A program made the position numbers and the translations under genes. The notes beneath the pieces are model-generated. The model was not told the origin of the DNA. It did no database searches and saw only the letters and a program-made list of their open reading frames with translations. From Bacteroidaceae bacterium (GTDB lineage Bacteria > Bacteroidota > Bacteroidia > Bacteroidales > Bacteroidaceae), in assembly GCA_017933995.1 (NCBI GenBank), contig JAGBKI010000017.1, forward strand, positions 1 through 64,000: a stretch of DNA of 64,000 nucleotides, given 5' to 3'. This document shows positions 40,162 through 49,888 of this stretch, one piece after another (the stretch's first letter is position 1; each line of letters begins with the position of its first letter).

Positions 40162-40320
40162 ATGCAAACAAACAAGGACTTACATAGTTTTGACCTGGTG
40201 ATGGACGCGCTCTATGGCACTCCTGGCAGTCTTGAACGCGAGCAGTTCAGGCGCGAAGCCTATTCCTATTGTGTGGGGCAGATTGGCCACGATGCGCGCA
40301 ATCCACGCCCCGTGGCCTAA
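40162..40320 (+). pseudogene. Truncated XRE-family antitoxin-like N-terminus (52 aa)
   Basis: A complete small frame from ATG 40162 to TAA encodes MQTNKDLHSFDLVMDALYGT and continues with PGSLEREQFRREAYSYCVGQ, then IGHDARN. This matches the N-terminal leader of Bacteroidota HigA-like antitoxins, which run from (Y/F)GxxGTxxREAFxxEA and YxxGQ into an HTH domain; here the HTH is absent, the frame stops just after ARN and no toxin gene follows. It is therefore most likely a remnant. Recognition is from memory of the family pattern, so a functional small protein cannot be excluded. Confidence 0.55.
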
Positions 40321-40345
40321 GCCAGCCTTTTTCTACCTGTTAAAA

Positions 40346-41602
40346 ATGCCCCTCCTCTCCATCCTCCTCCCCCTGCTGCTCGCCTTTTTGGCCGAAAGCT
40401 GCTACGTGGCGTTTATGCGTCCAGACGTGCTGCTGTGGCAGGCGGGGCAGGACGAGTACCGCCACGTGCGGCGCGCCTTCACACTGATGAGCCGCCACAA
40501 CCGCCTTCTGCTGCAGACGCTGCGCGCCGTGACCGCCGGGGGGCTGCTGGCAGCCGGCGTGGCGGGCGCCCACCGCGCATTGGTGTGGGTGGAGCGCGTG
40601 CCGGGCGGCGCGCTGGCCGCGATACTTGTGGCCGCCACGCTGCTCTTCGTCTTCCTGCTCGGCGCCTTGCCCTACCGCCTTTTCGGCACCGACCGCCACA
40701 GCCTCACCAAACGCCTCCTGGCCTGGCCTGCCGTGGTGCTGTTCGGCCTTTGCGGTTTGCCCGTGGCCCTGCTCAGCGCCTTCACCGCCGCCTGCCTGCG
40801 CTTCTTCGGCATCGCCACCGTGCCGCCCGTCAAGGCCGCGCGGGGCTACGACCTCGAAGCACTGCTGCGCATCGGGCTGGAGCAGAGCGGCACAGCCCGC
40901 AGCCGTGACAGCGAGGTGCGGCTGCTCCACAACGCCTTGGAGTTCAGCGACGTGAGTGTCAAGGAGTGCCTCGTGCCGCGCACGGAAATTGTCTTCGTGG
41001 AGCGCACGGCCACGCTCGACGAACTGCGCCACACCTTCGTCAGCAGCGGCAAGTCGAAAGTCATTGTCTGCCACGACGACCTCGACCACATAGCGGGCTA
41101 CGTCCACTCATCCAGCCTGTTCCGTCGCGGCGAGGACTGGACGAAAGGCATCCTGACGCTGCCCGCCGTGCCCGAGTCGATGCCCGCGTCCGAACTGCTG
41201 CCCACGCTGCTTCAGGCCAAGCGCTCGCTGGCCGTCGTCGTCGACGAGTTCGGCGGCACGAGCGGCATTGTCAGCATCGAAGACCTGGTGGAGGAAATTC
41301 TCGGCGACATCGAGGACGAGCACGACTTCACCACGCTTACCGCGCGCCGCGCCCCCGACGGCGACTACCTGCTCTCGGCGCGCCTCGAAGTGGAGCGCGT
41401 AAACGAGATGTTCGCCCTGCGCCTGCCCGAGAGCGACGACTACACCACCGTGGCGGGCCTGCTGCTCCACACGTTGCGCCGCTTCCCCAAGAACGGCGAG
41501 GCCGTGCGCGTGGGCGACTACCTCTTCAAAATCATACGCGCCACGCCGCGCAAGATAGAACTTGTGCGCCTGCACGCCAGCGAGACTGGAACTTCGGTTT
41601 AG
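40346..41602 (+). CDS. CorC/HlyC-family CBS-domain membrane protein (DUF21-type)
   Basis: 418 aa from ATG 40346; the in-frame upstream extension runs through the antitoxin remnant. The N-terminal part (1-185) has three hydrophobic helices typical of a DUF21/CNNM membrane domain. Two CBS motifs follow (about 200-320; VKECLVPRTEIVFVERTATLDELR and LVVDEFGGTSGIVSIEDLVEEILGDIEDEHD), and the C-terminal CorC_HlyC domain spans about 340-415. Such proteins are implicated in magnesium or cobalt efflux. It may be cotranscribed with lptC through the intervening remnant. Confidence 0.86.
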   Translation: MPLLSILLPLLLAFLAESCYVAFMRPDVLLWQAGQDEYRHVRRAFTLMSRHNRLLLQTLRAVTAGGLLAAGVAGAHRALVWVERVPGGALAAILVAATLLFVFLLGALPYRLFGTDRHSLTKRLLAWPAVVLFGLCGLPVALLSAFTAACLRFFGIATVPPVKAARGYDLEALLRIGLEQSGTARSRDSEVRLLHNALEFSDVSVKECLVPRTEIVFVERTATLDELRHTFVSSGKSKVIVCHDDLDHIAGYVHSSSLFRRGEDWTKGILTLPAVPESMPASELLPTLLQAKRSLAVVVDEFGGTSGIVSIEDLVEEILGDIEDEHDFTTLTARRAPDGDYLLSARLEVERVNEMFALRLPESDDYTTVAGLLLHTLRRFPKNGEAVRVGDYLFKIIRATPRKIELVRLHASETGTSV

Positions 41603-41639
41603 TCCTCAGCACAACCTTTCTCCTTTTCCACTATCTCAT

Positions 41640-42668
41640 TTAATAGTAGAAGTCGAGTGTCAGCGGCAAATGGTCGCTAGCACCACCATGAAAATGCGTG
41701 CCCAAAAAAGTGCGGCGCACCCGAACTTCGCCACGCCGCCCATCTGGTTCGAGGAGATGGGGCAGTGCGGCAATGGCGCAATCGCTTTCCGACGTATGAA
41801 AAGAGCTATACGAAAGTAGTCCGCCGCTCACGACGATGTTGTCCAGTCGGTTCCAACGGCCACGGAACTTATATGTTCCCGATATACCGGGTTCTGCTGC
41901 AAGCCGCGCAGTGAGCACATAGAGTCCGCACTGTTTTATTTCCTTCACAGCATCGGGCGGGGGCGATGCGGAAAGAACGAAACGAATGGCTGCATTGTGC
42001 GGCTCATCGTTGAAATCGCCCGTTATGATTATTTTTGCCGTGCTGTCGGCCTGCAACAGACTATCGGCCACCGCAGCCATCACCGCCGAAGCTCTAAGAC
42101 GAGCGGGTTCCGATGCACGCCGTCCGCCACGACGGCTCGGCAGGTGGCACACCATTATATATAAGGTATCGCCCGAGGAGGTTTCCCCCTTGACGTAGAG
42201 GATGTGGCGTAGCGGGCGACCGCCACGCACATCATTGGGCACTGCATATTCCCGCGTGGCAATAGGACGAAACGACATCGGTTGGTAAAGTAGTGCTACG
42301 TCTATACCGCGCCTATCAGAGCTGTGTGTCATCACATACTCGTACCCCAACCGCGCCAGTAACGTCTGTCGGGTCAAGCAGGCTAACACCGAGTCGTTCT
42401 CAACCTCGCAAAGTGCCATCACATCGACGGGCACGCTGCCGCCAAGTGCCGCCAGCGTTCGCGCTACGAGGGACAACTTAGTCCGATAGCGCTGTGCATT
42501 CCACCCGTATGCGCCATCGGGTAGGAAGTCGCGGTCATCAAAACCTTCATCGTGCAATGTGTCAAAAAGATTTTCCACATTCCACTCCACCAGTCTGAAC
42601 CTGCGCTCCTGCGCAGTGGCCGATAGAACGAGTAGACAGCAAAAAAGGACGGTAAAAAGATATTTCAC
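41640..42668 (-). CDS. Secreted endonuclease/exonuclease/phosphatase-family protein
   Basis: 342 aa, starting with GTG at 42668, which follows a TACCTTTGC box (42672-42680) by 3 nt. The signal peptide ([10 protein letters not shown]) ends near residue 18. The EEP fold is shown by [25 protein letters not shown] (metal Glu), [22 protein letters not shown] and the catalytic [13 protein letters not shown]. It probably cleaves nucleic acids or phosphodiesters in the periplasm or outside the cell. It is divergent from gpmI, with promoters back to back within about 110 bp. Confidence 0.88.
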   Translation of the reverse strand: MKYLFTVLFCCLLVLSATAQERRFRLVEWNVENLFDTLHDEGFDDRDFLPDGAYGWNAQRYRTKLSLVARTLAALGGSVPVDVMALCEVENDSVLACLTRQTLLARLGYEYVMTHSSDRRGIDVALLYQPMSFRPIATREYAVPNDVRGGRPLRHILYVKGETSSGDTLYIMVCHLPSRRGGRRASEPARLRASAVMAAVADSLLQADSTAKIIITGDFNDEPHNAAIRFVLSASPPPDAVKEIKQCGLYVLTARLAAEPGISGTYKFRGRWNRLDNIVVSGGLLSYSSFHTSESDCAIAALPHLLEPDGRRGEVRVRRTFLGTHFHGGASDHLPLTLDFYY

Positions 42669-42671
42669 AGC

Positions 42672-42680
42672 GCAAAGGTA
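42672..42680 (-). promoter_or_regulatory. -7 element (TACCTTTGC) 3 nt before a GTG start
   Basis: The minus-strand box ends 3 nt before GTG 42668, the same layout as at 29050. It supports the GTG as start and a leaderless transcript. Confidence 0.65.
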
Positions 42681-42744
42681 AGTCTTTCTGCCCGTCAAAA
42701 AACACTTTGCGCATCGCCCGTGGGCGCATTTGCGCTTTTTCACG

Positions 42745-42753
42745 TACTTTTGC
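42745..42753 (+). promoter_or_regulatory. -7 element (TACTTTTGC) of gpmI
   Basis: An exact match 31 nt before ATG 42785, divergent from the endonuclease promoter. Confidence 0.65.
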
Positions 42754-42784
42754 CGCGCAACAAAAAAAACTTAAGACCAAAGAT

Positions 42785-44326
42785 ATGGCAATCCGAAAGA
42801 AAGCGTTGCTGATGATTCTCGACGGATGGGGCATCGGCGACAAGCAGAAAGACGACGTGATTTTCAACACGCCCACCCCGTTCCTTGACAGCCTCAACGC
42901 CGAGTGCCCCCACTCACAGCTGCTGGCCAGCGGCGAGAACGTGGGTCTGCCCGACGGACAGATGGGCAACTCCGAGGTGGGACACCTCAACATCGGCGCC
43001 GGACGCGTGGTCTACCAGGACCTCGTGAAAATCAACCGCGCCTGCCAGGACGGCTCAATCCTGCAGAACCCCGAAATCCAGCGCGCCTACAGTTACGCCC
43101 GTGACAACGGCAAGAGCCTGCACCTGATGGGTCTGACGAGCGACGGCGGCGTGCACTCCTCGCTCGACCACCTCTTCAAACTCATTGAAATCGCCGCCGA
43201 GTACGGCATCGCCCAGCGCACCTACGTGCACTGCTTCATGGACGGGCGCGACACCGACCCCAAGAGCGGCAAGGGCTTCATCGAGCGCCTCACCGCCCAA
43301 TGCGACCAGTACGGCGCACACGTGGCCAGCATCATCGGACGTTTCTACGCCATGGACCGCGACAAGCGCTGGAACCGCGTCAAGGTGGCCTACGACCAGC
43401 TCGTCGAGGGCAAGGGACGGCAGGAGACCGACATGGTGCAGGCCGTGCAGGGGTGCTACGACCGCGACACCGAGGAAAACAAGGACACCGACGAGTTTAT
43501 GGAACCCCTCGTGAACGCCAACGTCGACGGACGCATCAAGGAGGGCGACGCCGTCATCTTCTTCAACTACCGCAACGACCGCGCCAAGGAACTCACCGTG
43601 GTGCTCACGCAGGAGGATAAGCCCGAGGAGGGTATGCACACCATACCCGGCCTGCAATACTTCTGCATGACGCCCTACGACGCTTCGTTCACCGGCGTGC
43701 ACATCCTCTTCCCCAAGGAGAACGTGGACAACACGCTGGGCGAGTTCCTCTCGAAACAGGGTCTCACGCAGTTGCACACCGCCGAGACCGAAAAATACGC
43801 GCACGTCACGTTCTTCTTCAACGGCGGACGCGAAGCGCCCTTTGAGGGCGAGGACCGCATCCTCGTGCCCTCGCCCAAAGTGGCCACCTACGACCTCAAG
43901 CCCGAGATGTCGGCCTACGAGGTCAAGGACAAACTCGTCGCCGCCATCCGCGAGGACAAGTACGACTTCATCGTGGTGAACTTCGCCAACGGCGACATGG
44001 TGGGCCACACGGGCGTTTACGGCGCCATCGAGAAAGCCGTCGAGGCCATCGACAGCTGCGTGCGCGACGTCATCACCGCCGTGCGCCAGACAGGCTACGA
44101 GGCCATCATCATCGCCGACCACGGCAACGCCGACCACGCCCTCAACGCCGACGGCACACCCAACACCGCCCACTCGCTCAACCCCGTGCCGTTCATCTAC
44201 GTCACCGACAACAAACAGGCGCGCGTCGAGGACGGCATCCTGGCCGACGTGGCACCGAGCCTGCTCCACATCCTCGGCCTGCCCCAACCCGCCGAAATGA
44301 CTGGGCGCGACCTCATCAAGGACTAA
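42785..44326 (+). CDS. gpmI: 2,3-bisphosphoglycerate-independent phosphoglycerate mutase
   Basis: Interconverts 3- and 2-phosphoglycerate in glycolysis; a Mn-dependent, alkaline-phosphatase-fold enzyme. 513 aa, family length about 510. Hallmarks: [11 protein letters not shown] near residue 8, [22 protein letters not shown] with the phospho-acceptor Ser63, [38 protein letters not shown] and [14 protein letters not shown] (metal ligands). It is cytoplasmic. It has its own promoter and ends at a strong hairpin. Confidence 0.97.
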   Translation: MAIRKKALLMILDGWGIGDKQKDDVIFNTPTPFLDSLNAECPHSQLLASGENVGLPDGQMGNSEVGHLNIGAGRVVYQDLVKINRACQDGSILQNPEIQRAYSYARDNGKSLHLMGLTSDGGVHSSLDHLFKLIEIAAEYGIAQRTYVHCFMDGRDTDPKSGKGFIERLTAQCDQYGAHVASIIGRFYAMDRDKRWNRVKVAYDQLVEGKGRQETDMVQAVQGCYDRDTEENKDTDEFMEPLVNANVDGRIKEGDAVIFFNYRNDRAKELTVVLTQEDKPEEGMHTIPGLQYFCMTPYDASFTGVHILFPKENVDNTLGEFLSKQGLTQLHTAETEKYAHVTFFFNGGREAPFEGEDRILVPSPKVATYDLKPEMSAYEVKDKLVAAIREDKYDFIVVNFANGDMVGHTGVYGAIEKAVEAIDSCVRDVITAVRQTGYEAIIIADHGNADHALNADGTPNTAHSLNPVPFIYVTDNKQARVEDGILADVAPSLLHILGLPQPAEMTGRDLIKD

Positions 44327-44346
44327 ACTCATCCCTGTTCCATTAC

Positions 44347-44382
44347 TGCGGGGAGCAAGCCTGCATGGGTTTGCTCTCCGCA
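44347..44382 (+). terminator. Intrinsic terminator after gpmI
   Basis: TGCGG(G)GAGCAA pairs with TTGCTCTCCGCA around a CCTGCATGGG-type loop; a short T-rich tail follows. Confidence 0.75.
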
Positions 44383-44407
44383 ATTTCTGTTTACAACAGA
44401 AAACGCA

Positions 44408-45646
44408 ATGAATCCCTCTGATTTTGAAATCATGGCGCCGGTGGGTTCGTTCGCGTCCCTGCAAGCGGCTATCGACGCGGGCGCCGACGCAGTGTACTTC
44501 GGCGTGGAGCAACTCAACATGCGCGCCCACTCGGCCAACCACTTCTCGCTGGCCGACCTGGCCGAAATCGTGCGGCGCGCAGGCGGAGCGGGCGTGAGGA
44601 CCTACCTGACGGTGAACACCATCATCTACGACGCCGAACTCGCCCAGATGCGCACCATCTGCCAGGCCGCGCACGAGGCGGGTGTCAGCGCGGTGATAGC
44701 CTCCGACGTGGCCGTGCTCACCTACTGCCGCGAGATAGGGCTGGAGGTGCACCTTTCCACACAACTCAACATCTCGAACCGCGAGGCGCTGCGCTTCTAC
44801 GCGCAGTTTGCCGACGTCGTGGTGCTGGCGCGCGAACTGTCGCTGGATCAGGTGGCGGCCATCCGCGACTTCATCGAGGCCGAGGACATCTGCGGCCCCT
44901 CGGGGCGGCGCGTGCGCATCGAGATGTTCTGCCACGGCGCGCTGTGCATGGCCGTCAGCGGCAAGTGCTACCTCTCGCTCGACAACCTGGGCCGCTCGGC
45001 CAACCGGGGCGAGTGCCTACAGGTGTGCCGACGCGGCTACACCGTGCGCGACCGCGAGACCGACGTCGAACTGGCCGTCGACAACAAGTACATCATGAGT
45101 CCCAAGGACCTCAAGACGATTGGCTTCATCGACCGTATGATGGCCGCCGGGGTCAGCGTGTTCAAGATTGAGGGACGTGCGCGCGCGGCGGAATACGTCA
45201 GCACCGTCACGGCCTGCTATAAGGAGGCCGTGCGCGCCGTCTGCGACGGGACGTTCACCCCTGAAAAAGTGCAGGACTGGGACACACGGCTCGCCACCGT
45301 CTTCAACCGGGGCTTCTGGGACGGCTACTACCTGGGCCGGCGGCTCGGCGAGTGGAGCGAGGTCTACGGCTCGCAGGCCACCGAGCGCAAGGTCTACGCC
45401 GGGCGCGGGCTGAAATACTTCTCGCGCCTCGGTGTGGGCGAGTTCAAGATTGAGGCCGCCGAGGTGCGCCCCGGCGACGAACTGCTGCTCATCGGCCCCA
45501 CCACGGGCGCGCACCGCTTCCGCGCAGAAGCCATCCACGGCGACGACGGCCCCGTCGACGTGGCGCGCCAGGGCGACACCGTGGCCATCGGCGTGGACGT
45601 CAAGGTGCGGCCAAGCGACAAGTTGTATATCATCAAGGGAGTATGA
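44408..45646 (+). CDS. Peptidase U32-family protein (TrhP-like tRNA hydroxylation factor)
   Basis: 412 aa, the U32 family size. The family signature is EMFCHGALCMAVSGKCYLS (around residue 175), with further cysteines in RGECLQVCRRGY. The N-terminal TIM-barrel-like part has IMAPVGSFASLQAAIDAGADAVYFG and a C-terminal beta domain follows. Members such as TrhP take part in prephenate-dependent 5-hydroxyuridine formation in tRNA wobble positions; others (RlhA) act on 23S rRNA, and true peptidase activity is doubtful. Its final ATGA overlaps ribF, starting a chain of coupled genes. Confidence 0.86.
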   Translation: MNPSDFEIMAPVGSFASLQAAIDAGADAVYFGVEQLNMRAHSANHFSLADLAEIVRRAGGAGVRTYLTVNTIIYDAELAQMRTICQAAHEAGVSAVIASDVAVLTYCREIGLEVHLSTQLNISNREALRFYAQFADVVVLARELSLDQVAAIRDFIEAEDICGPSGRRVRIEMFCHGALCMAVSGKCYLSLDNLGRSANRGECLQVCRRGYTVRDRETDVELAVDNKYIMSPKDLKTIGFIDRMMAAGVSVFKIEGRARAAEYVSTVTACYKEAVRAVCDGTFTPEKVQDWDTRLATVFNRGFWDGYYLGRRLGEWSEVYGSQATERKVYAGRGLKYFSRLGVGEFKIEAAEVRPGDELLLIGPTTGAHRFRAEAIHGDDGPVDVARQGDTVAIGVDVKVRPSDKLYIIKGV

Positions 45647-46530
45647 ACGTTTTCGCCGCCATCGGCTTTTTCGACGGTGTACACCAAGGCCACCGCTACC
45701 TCCTCTGGCAGTTGCAGCAAGCGGCTGCCGCGAGCGGCGCGGTGACCATGGCCGTGACGTTCCGCGACCACCCGCGCACCGTGCTTGACCCCGCCTTCCG
45801 CCCCACCCTGCTCACCACGACCGACGAGCGCGTAGCGTTGCTCCGTGAGGCCGGAGCCGAGCGCGTCGAGGTGCTGGACTTCACCCCGGAGATGGCGCGG
45901 CTCACGGCGGCGGAGTTTATGGAGCACGTGCTGCTGCCGCTGGGCGTGCGCGGCCTGCTGATGGGTTTCAACCACCGCTTCGGCAGCGACCGCACCACGA
46001 CCTTCGCCGACACACAGGCCGCAGGCCACCGCCTCGGCATCAGCGTGGGGCGCGCCCTGCCCCTGGAGGCTGGCGAGGACGTCAGCAGTTCGGCCATACG
46101 CCGCTGCGTGACAGCCGGACTGCTCGACGAGGCCAGCGCGATGCTGGGCCACCACTACAGCGTGGCGGGCGATGTGGTGGCGGGGCGGCAGATAGGGCGC
46201 ACGATGGGGTTCCCCACGGCCAACGTCGCCGCACCCGCCGACAAACTCTTGCCCGGCAACGGCGTGTATGCCGCCTGGGCCAAGGGCGACTCCCTGCCAC
46301 AGCCCGTGGCCGCTGTGGTGAACATCGGCACGCGCCCCACCGTCGAAGCCCACGGACGGCGCACCGTCGAGGCCCATCTCATCGGCTTCAGCGGCGACCT
46401 CTACGGACAGCGGCTCACCCTCGACTTTGTCCACAAACAGCGCGACGAGCAACGCTTCCACTCGCGCGAACAACTGCAAAGGCGGATAGAAGCCGACGTG
46501 GAGCTGTGCAAAAGCATCCTTATGCAATGA
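45643..46530 (+). CDS. ribF: Bifunctional riboflavin kinase / FAD synthetase
   Basis: Makes FMN and FAD from riboflavin and ATP. 295 aa, slightly short for the family because the N-terminus starts close to the FAD-synthetase motif (AAIGFFDGVHQGHRYLL). The nucleotidyltransferase domain (1-175) includes LLMGFNHRFGSDR and SSSAIRRCVTAGLLDEA; the riboflavin-kinase domain (180-295) has GRQIGRTMGFPTANV, GVYAAWAKGDS and VVNIGTRPT. It overlaps both neighbours by 4 nt (ATGA junctions), consistent with translational coupling. Confidence 0.95.
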   Translation: MNVFAAIGFFDGVHQGHRYLLWQLQQAAAASGAVTMAVTFRDHPRTVLDPAFRPTLLTTTDERVALLREAGAERVEVLDFTPEMARLTAAEFMEHVLLPLGVRGLLMGFNHRFGSDRTTTFADTQAAGHRLGISVGRALPLEAGEDVSSSAIRRCVTAGLLDEASAMLGHHYSVAGDVVAGRQIGRTMGFPTANVAAPADKLLPGNGVYAAWAKGDSLPQPVAAVVNIGTRPTVEAHGRRTVEAHLIGFSGDLYGQRLTLDFVHKQRDEQRFHSREQLQRRIEADVELCKSILMQ

Positions 46531-47303
46531 AAAAGCCACTCATCTCATTCGGCCTCTTCCTGCTGGCTCAGGCGGCGGCATCGGTCGGCGCCATAGGCTA
46601 CCTGCTGGCCACCGGCGCGGGACCGGGCCTCACGGCTGACGCGCTCGCCGTGCCTGCGTCCATCGCGCTGCTGGCCACCAACGCCGCGCTCATCGCCGTG
46701 TTCGTCGCCCTGGGCTATGTGGGCCGCCCACGCCGGGGTCTGCCCGCCCCGAGTTTTTGGCGCAACACGGCAGTGGCCACCGGCGCACTGCTCCTGCTGG
46801 CCGTGGCGGAGTCTATGCTGCTTGAGCCGCTGGGGCTCGACGACGACGCAACCGAGCGGATGTTCACGCTCATCGCCGCCTCGCCCCTCGGGCTGCTGTC
46901 CATCTGCCTGGTAGGGCCAGTGGCCGAGGAGTTCGTGTTCCGCGCGGGCGTCGTGGGCGGCCTGACGGAGAGCGGGCGCATCCCTCCCGCCCTGGCCGTG
47001 GCAGTGTCGGCACTGGCCTTCTCCGCCGTCCACGCCAACTGGATGCAGGCCGTGCCAGCCTTTTTCAGCGGCCTGCTGCTCGGCTGGCTCTACCTACGCA
47101 CGCGCAGCGTGGCCGTCACGTCGGTGGCCCATGTGGCCAACAACACCGTGGCCGTGCTGTCGCAGTTCCACCCCGACGCCGAGACGTGGCTCACCTCCCT
47201 ACCCCTCCCGCTGCTACTCCTCGGCGGCGCACTGCTCGCCGCGCTGGGCGTGCTGCTCGGCACGCTGACTGTCGCGCAGAAAATCCACCCCCGCAACCGA
47301 TGA
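46527..47303 (+). CDS. CPBP-family intramembrane metalloprotease
   Basis: 258 aa from ATG 46527, overlapping the ribF stop by 4 nt. About seven hydrophobic helices. The Abi/CPBP motifs are present: AEEFVFRAG (EExxxR) near residue 140, FSAVHANWM near 175 and SVAHVANN near 210, whose Glu and His residues coordinate the metal. Substrate unknown; the family processes prenylated or membrane proteins, or protects against bacteriocins. The position in a cofactor/tRNA gene chain gives no clear clue. Confidence 0.86.
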   Translation: MKKPLISFGLFLLAQAAASVGAIGYLLATGAGPGLTADALAVPASIALLATNAALIAVFVALGYVGRPRRGLPAPSFWRNTAVATGALLLLAVAESMLLEPLGLDDDATERMFTLIAASPLGLLSICLVGPVAEEFVFRAGVVGGLTESGRIPPALAVAVSALAFSAVHANWMQAVPAFFSGLLLGWLYLRTRSVAVTSVAHVANNTVAVLSQFHPDAETWLTSLPLPLLLLGGALLAALGVLLGTLTVAQKIHPRNR

Positions 47304-48349
47304 AGATAGGAACGATTGACCTGGGGCCGCGTCCCTTGCTGCTGGCCCCTATGGAGGACGTGACCGACGTGGGCTTCCGCCTGCTGTGCCGCCGTATGGG
47401 TGCGGCGATGGTCTACAGCGAGTTCGTGGCCGCCGACGCCCTGGTGCGTATGGTGAAACCCTCACTGGCCAAACTGCACGTGGTCGAGGAGGAACGCCCC
47501 GTGGCCATACAGATTTACGGAAAGGACCCCGTGGCGATGGCCGACGCGGCACAGATTGTCGTGGAACAGGCGCGGCCCGACGTGCTCGACATCAACTTCG
47601 GCTGCCCCGTGAAGCGCGTCGCCGCAAAGGGCGCGGGAGCCGGGCTGTTGCAGAACGTGCCCCTGCTGTTGCAGATAGCGCGCAGCGTGGTGGAGGCCGT
47701 GGACATCCCTGTGACGGCCAAGACGCGCCTGGGATGGGACTGCGAACACCTCATCATCCCCCGGCTGGCGCGCGACTTGCAGGAGACGGGCATCCAGGCG
47801 CTGACCATCCACGGGCGCACGCGGTCGCAGATGTACACGGGACGCGCCGACTGGTCGCTCATCGGACAGGTGAAAGCCGACCCCGCGATGCGCATCCCCA
47901 TCATCGGCAACGGCGACATCACGACGCCCGCCGCCGCGCGCGAAGCCTTCGAACGCTACGGCGTCGACGCCGTGATGGTGGGGCGCGCCACGTTCGGACG
48001 TCCGTGGGTGTTCGCCGAGATGCGCGAAGCCCTGGGCCAGCCTCCCGTACCCGCTTCCGCCGCCGCCCCCATCGGCGACCCCGACCGCCAGCTCGACATC
48101 CTCAAACAGCAGGTGCTGGAGAGCGTGGCGCGCACCGGCGAGAAGCGCGGCATCCTGCACATCCGCCGCCACCTCGCCGCCACGCCGCTGTTCAAAGGCA
48201 TCCCCGACTTCCGCCAGCACCGCATCGCCATTCTACGCGCGGAGACCGTAGCCGACCTTTTCCGCCTGCTCGAAGAGGCGCGCCCGCTGGTACACGCCCA
48301 AGCCGCGACTGCCACCCAGAATGAAAGCGAAATGGGGAGTCCCCTATAA
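47300..48349 (+). CDS. tRNA-dihydrouridine synthase (Dus family)
   Basis: Flavin-dependent reduction of uridines in tRNA D-loops. 349 aa from ATG 47300, overlapping the CPBP stop by 4 nt. The FMN TIM barrel shows LAPMEDVTDVGFRLLC near residue 16, DINFGCPVKRVAAKGAGAGLL with catalytic Cys102, VTAKTRLGWD, LTIHGRTRSQMYTGRADW and IPIIGNGDITT. A helical domain ends the protein. It is closest to the DusB group by motif, but the exact target uridine is not predictable. It is the last gene of the coupled chain. Confidence 0.93.
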   Translation: MKIGTIDLGPRPLLLAPMEDVTDVGFRLLCRRMGAAMVYSEFVAADALVRMVKPSLAKLHVVEEERPVAIQIYGKDPVAMADAAQIVVEQARPDVLDINFGCPVKRVAAKGAGAGLLQNVPLLLQIARSVVEAVDIPVTAKTRLGWDCEHLIIPRLARDLQETGIQALTIHGRTRSQMYTGRADWSLIGQVKADPAMRIPIIGNGDITTPAAAREAFERYGVDAVMVGRATFGRPWVFAEMREALGQPPVPASAAAPIGDPDRQLDILKQQVLESVARTGEKRGILHIRRHLAATPLFKGIPDFRQHRIAILRAETVADLFRLLEEARPLVHAQAATATQNESEMGSPL

Positions 48350-48473
48350 CATAAGCCGTTCTTTCTTGGCGGACAGATACGGCCTTTTACGGTTCGTTTA
48401 TTCCACAAAGGGGGCTTTTGCAGAAACTTTTTCTTTATTTCTGTTTCCGCTTGCCCAAACTTCTTGGCATTCC

Positions 48474-48482
48474 TACTTTTGC
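48474..48482 (+). promoter_or_regulatory. -7 element (TACTTTTGC) of cysK
   Basis: A TTGC (48451-48454) lies 19 nt upstream as a -33 match. The leader to ATG 48515 contains a three-codon frame (Met-Leu-Thr-stop at 48488). The rest of 48350-48473 shows nothing. Confidence 0.6.
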
Positions 48483-48514
48483 GGAAAATGCTCACCTAAT
48501 TAACGAAACAGACA

Positions 48515-49462
48515 ATGGCAAAGATCTACAAGAACCTCACGGAGCTTATCGGGCATACGCCGCTGCTCGAACTCGCCCGAATCGAGAAGGAAGACGAACT
48601 GGCCGCTCGCCTCATCGTGAAACTTGAACGCCACAACCCAGGCGGTAGCGTGAAAGACCGCATAGCCCTGGCCATGATAGAGGATGCCGAGCGAAAAGGC
48701 ATGCTACAACCTGGCGGGACTATCATCGAACCCACCAGCGGAAACACAGGCATCGGCATCGCCTGGGTGGCCACAGTCAAGGGCTACAAAACCATTCTCA
48801 CAATGCCCGAGACGATGAGCATAGAGCGCCAAAACCTACTCAAAGCCCTCGGTGCCAAGTTGGTGCTCACTCCTGGCACAGGCGGGATGAAAGGTGCCAT
48901 TGCCAAGGCCAAGGAACTGCAAGCCGAAACACCAGGCAGCGTTATCTTGGGACAATTCGACAATGAAGCCAACCCCGCCGTACACCGTGCCACTACGGCT
49001 ACAGAGATTTGGGAAGACACAGACGGTGCTGTCGACATCTTTGTGGGCGGCGTGGGAACGGGCGGCACCATCAGCGGTGTGGCCGAAGCGCTGAAGCAGA
49101 AGAAGCCCTCACTGAAGGCTTATGCCGTGGAACCTGCTACATCGCCCGTGCTGAGCGGCGGACAAGGCGGACCACACAAAATACAGGGCATAGGCCCAGG
49201 CTTCGTGCCAGGCAATTTCCACGCTAGTTCCATCGATGCCGTGCTGACCGTTGAAGACAACGAAGCCATAGCCGCCTCGCGCCGTTTGGCTCGCACGGAA
49301 GGTCTTTTGGTAGGCATCAGCAGCGGTGCAGCCCTCGCTGCGGCTCTGAAAATAGCTGCCGCGCCCGAAAACAAAGGCAAGACAATCGTTGCCCTGCTGC
49401 CCGACACAGGCGAACGCTACCTTAGCACCGTGCTCTACGCCTTTGAAGAATATCCTCTCTGA
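48515..49462 (+). CDS. cysK: Cysteine synthase A
   Basis: PLP-dependent replacement of O-acetylserine acetate by sulfide, the last step of cysteine synthesis. 315 aa, the family length. PLP-lysine Lys47 lies in NPGGSVKDRIA; the substrate loop TSGNTGIGIA is near residue 72, the phosphate-binding GGVGTGGTISG near 178, and GISSGAALAAALK near 270. Cytoplasmic. It is monocistronic, with its own promoter and terminator. Confidence 0.96.
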   Translation: MAKIYKNLTELIGHTPLLELARIEKEDELAARLIVKLERHNPGGSVKDRIALAMIEDAERKGMLQPGGTIIEPTSGNTGIGIAWVATVKGYKTILTMPETMSIERQNLLKALGAKLVLTPGTGGMKGAIAKAKELQAETPGSVILGQFDNEANPAVHRATTATEIWEDTDGAVDIFVGGVGTGGTISGVAEALKQKKPSLKAYAVEPATSPVLSGGQGGPHKIQGIGPGFVPGNFHASSIDAVLTVEDNEAIAASRRLARTEGLLVGISSGAALAAALKIAAAPENKGKTIVALLPDTGERYLSTVLYAFEEYPL

Positions 49463-49513
49463 CCCCGCACATCGGCCAAGACGGATGCACCGTCCTATCC
49501 ACGCCCACACCTC

Positions 49514-49566
49514 GCTCCCGCAAGTGCTTGCTCAAGAAGCCACTTGCGGGAGCGTTCGTCTTTTTT
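49514..49566 (+). terminator. Intrinsic terminator after cysK
   Basis: A perfect 13-bp stem (49514-49526 with 49541-49553) is followed by a run of six T (49561-49566). Confidence 0.9.
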
Positions 49567-49731
49567 CGCCTAATCGGACATTGGCCGCGAAACTCTATTG
49601 GTTATTACGAGGCCACCCCTATTCTTTTATCAAGCGTTATAAAAACACTTCCAAAACCAGTGGAAAAGACATAAAATAGGCTCAAAAAGTAAAAAAGGAG
49701 TTTTTTTATCTTTTTTATACCAACGATTTGC

Positions 49732-49740
49732 TATCTTTGC
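49732..49740 (+). promoter_or_regulatory. -7 element (TATCTTTGC) of the SusC/D locus
   Basis: The box predicts a leader of about 140 nt before ATG 49889. The leader is AT-rich with no visible riboswitch. The rest of the 426-bp cysK-susC gap (49567-49731) is AT-rich and shows nothing else. Confidence 0.55.
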
Positions 49741-49888
49741 TTCGCAAAAAAGACCGTTTGATTGGCATTATTTCATCTTAAAGGGCTTTTGAGCGGACAT
49801 TTCGCCACAATATGCGCCTTTTTCGTGACGTTTTTACGCCACAAACTACCATTTACGAACATTAACAACCTTACATCTATTCCTCCCT

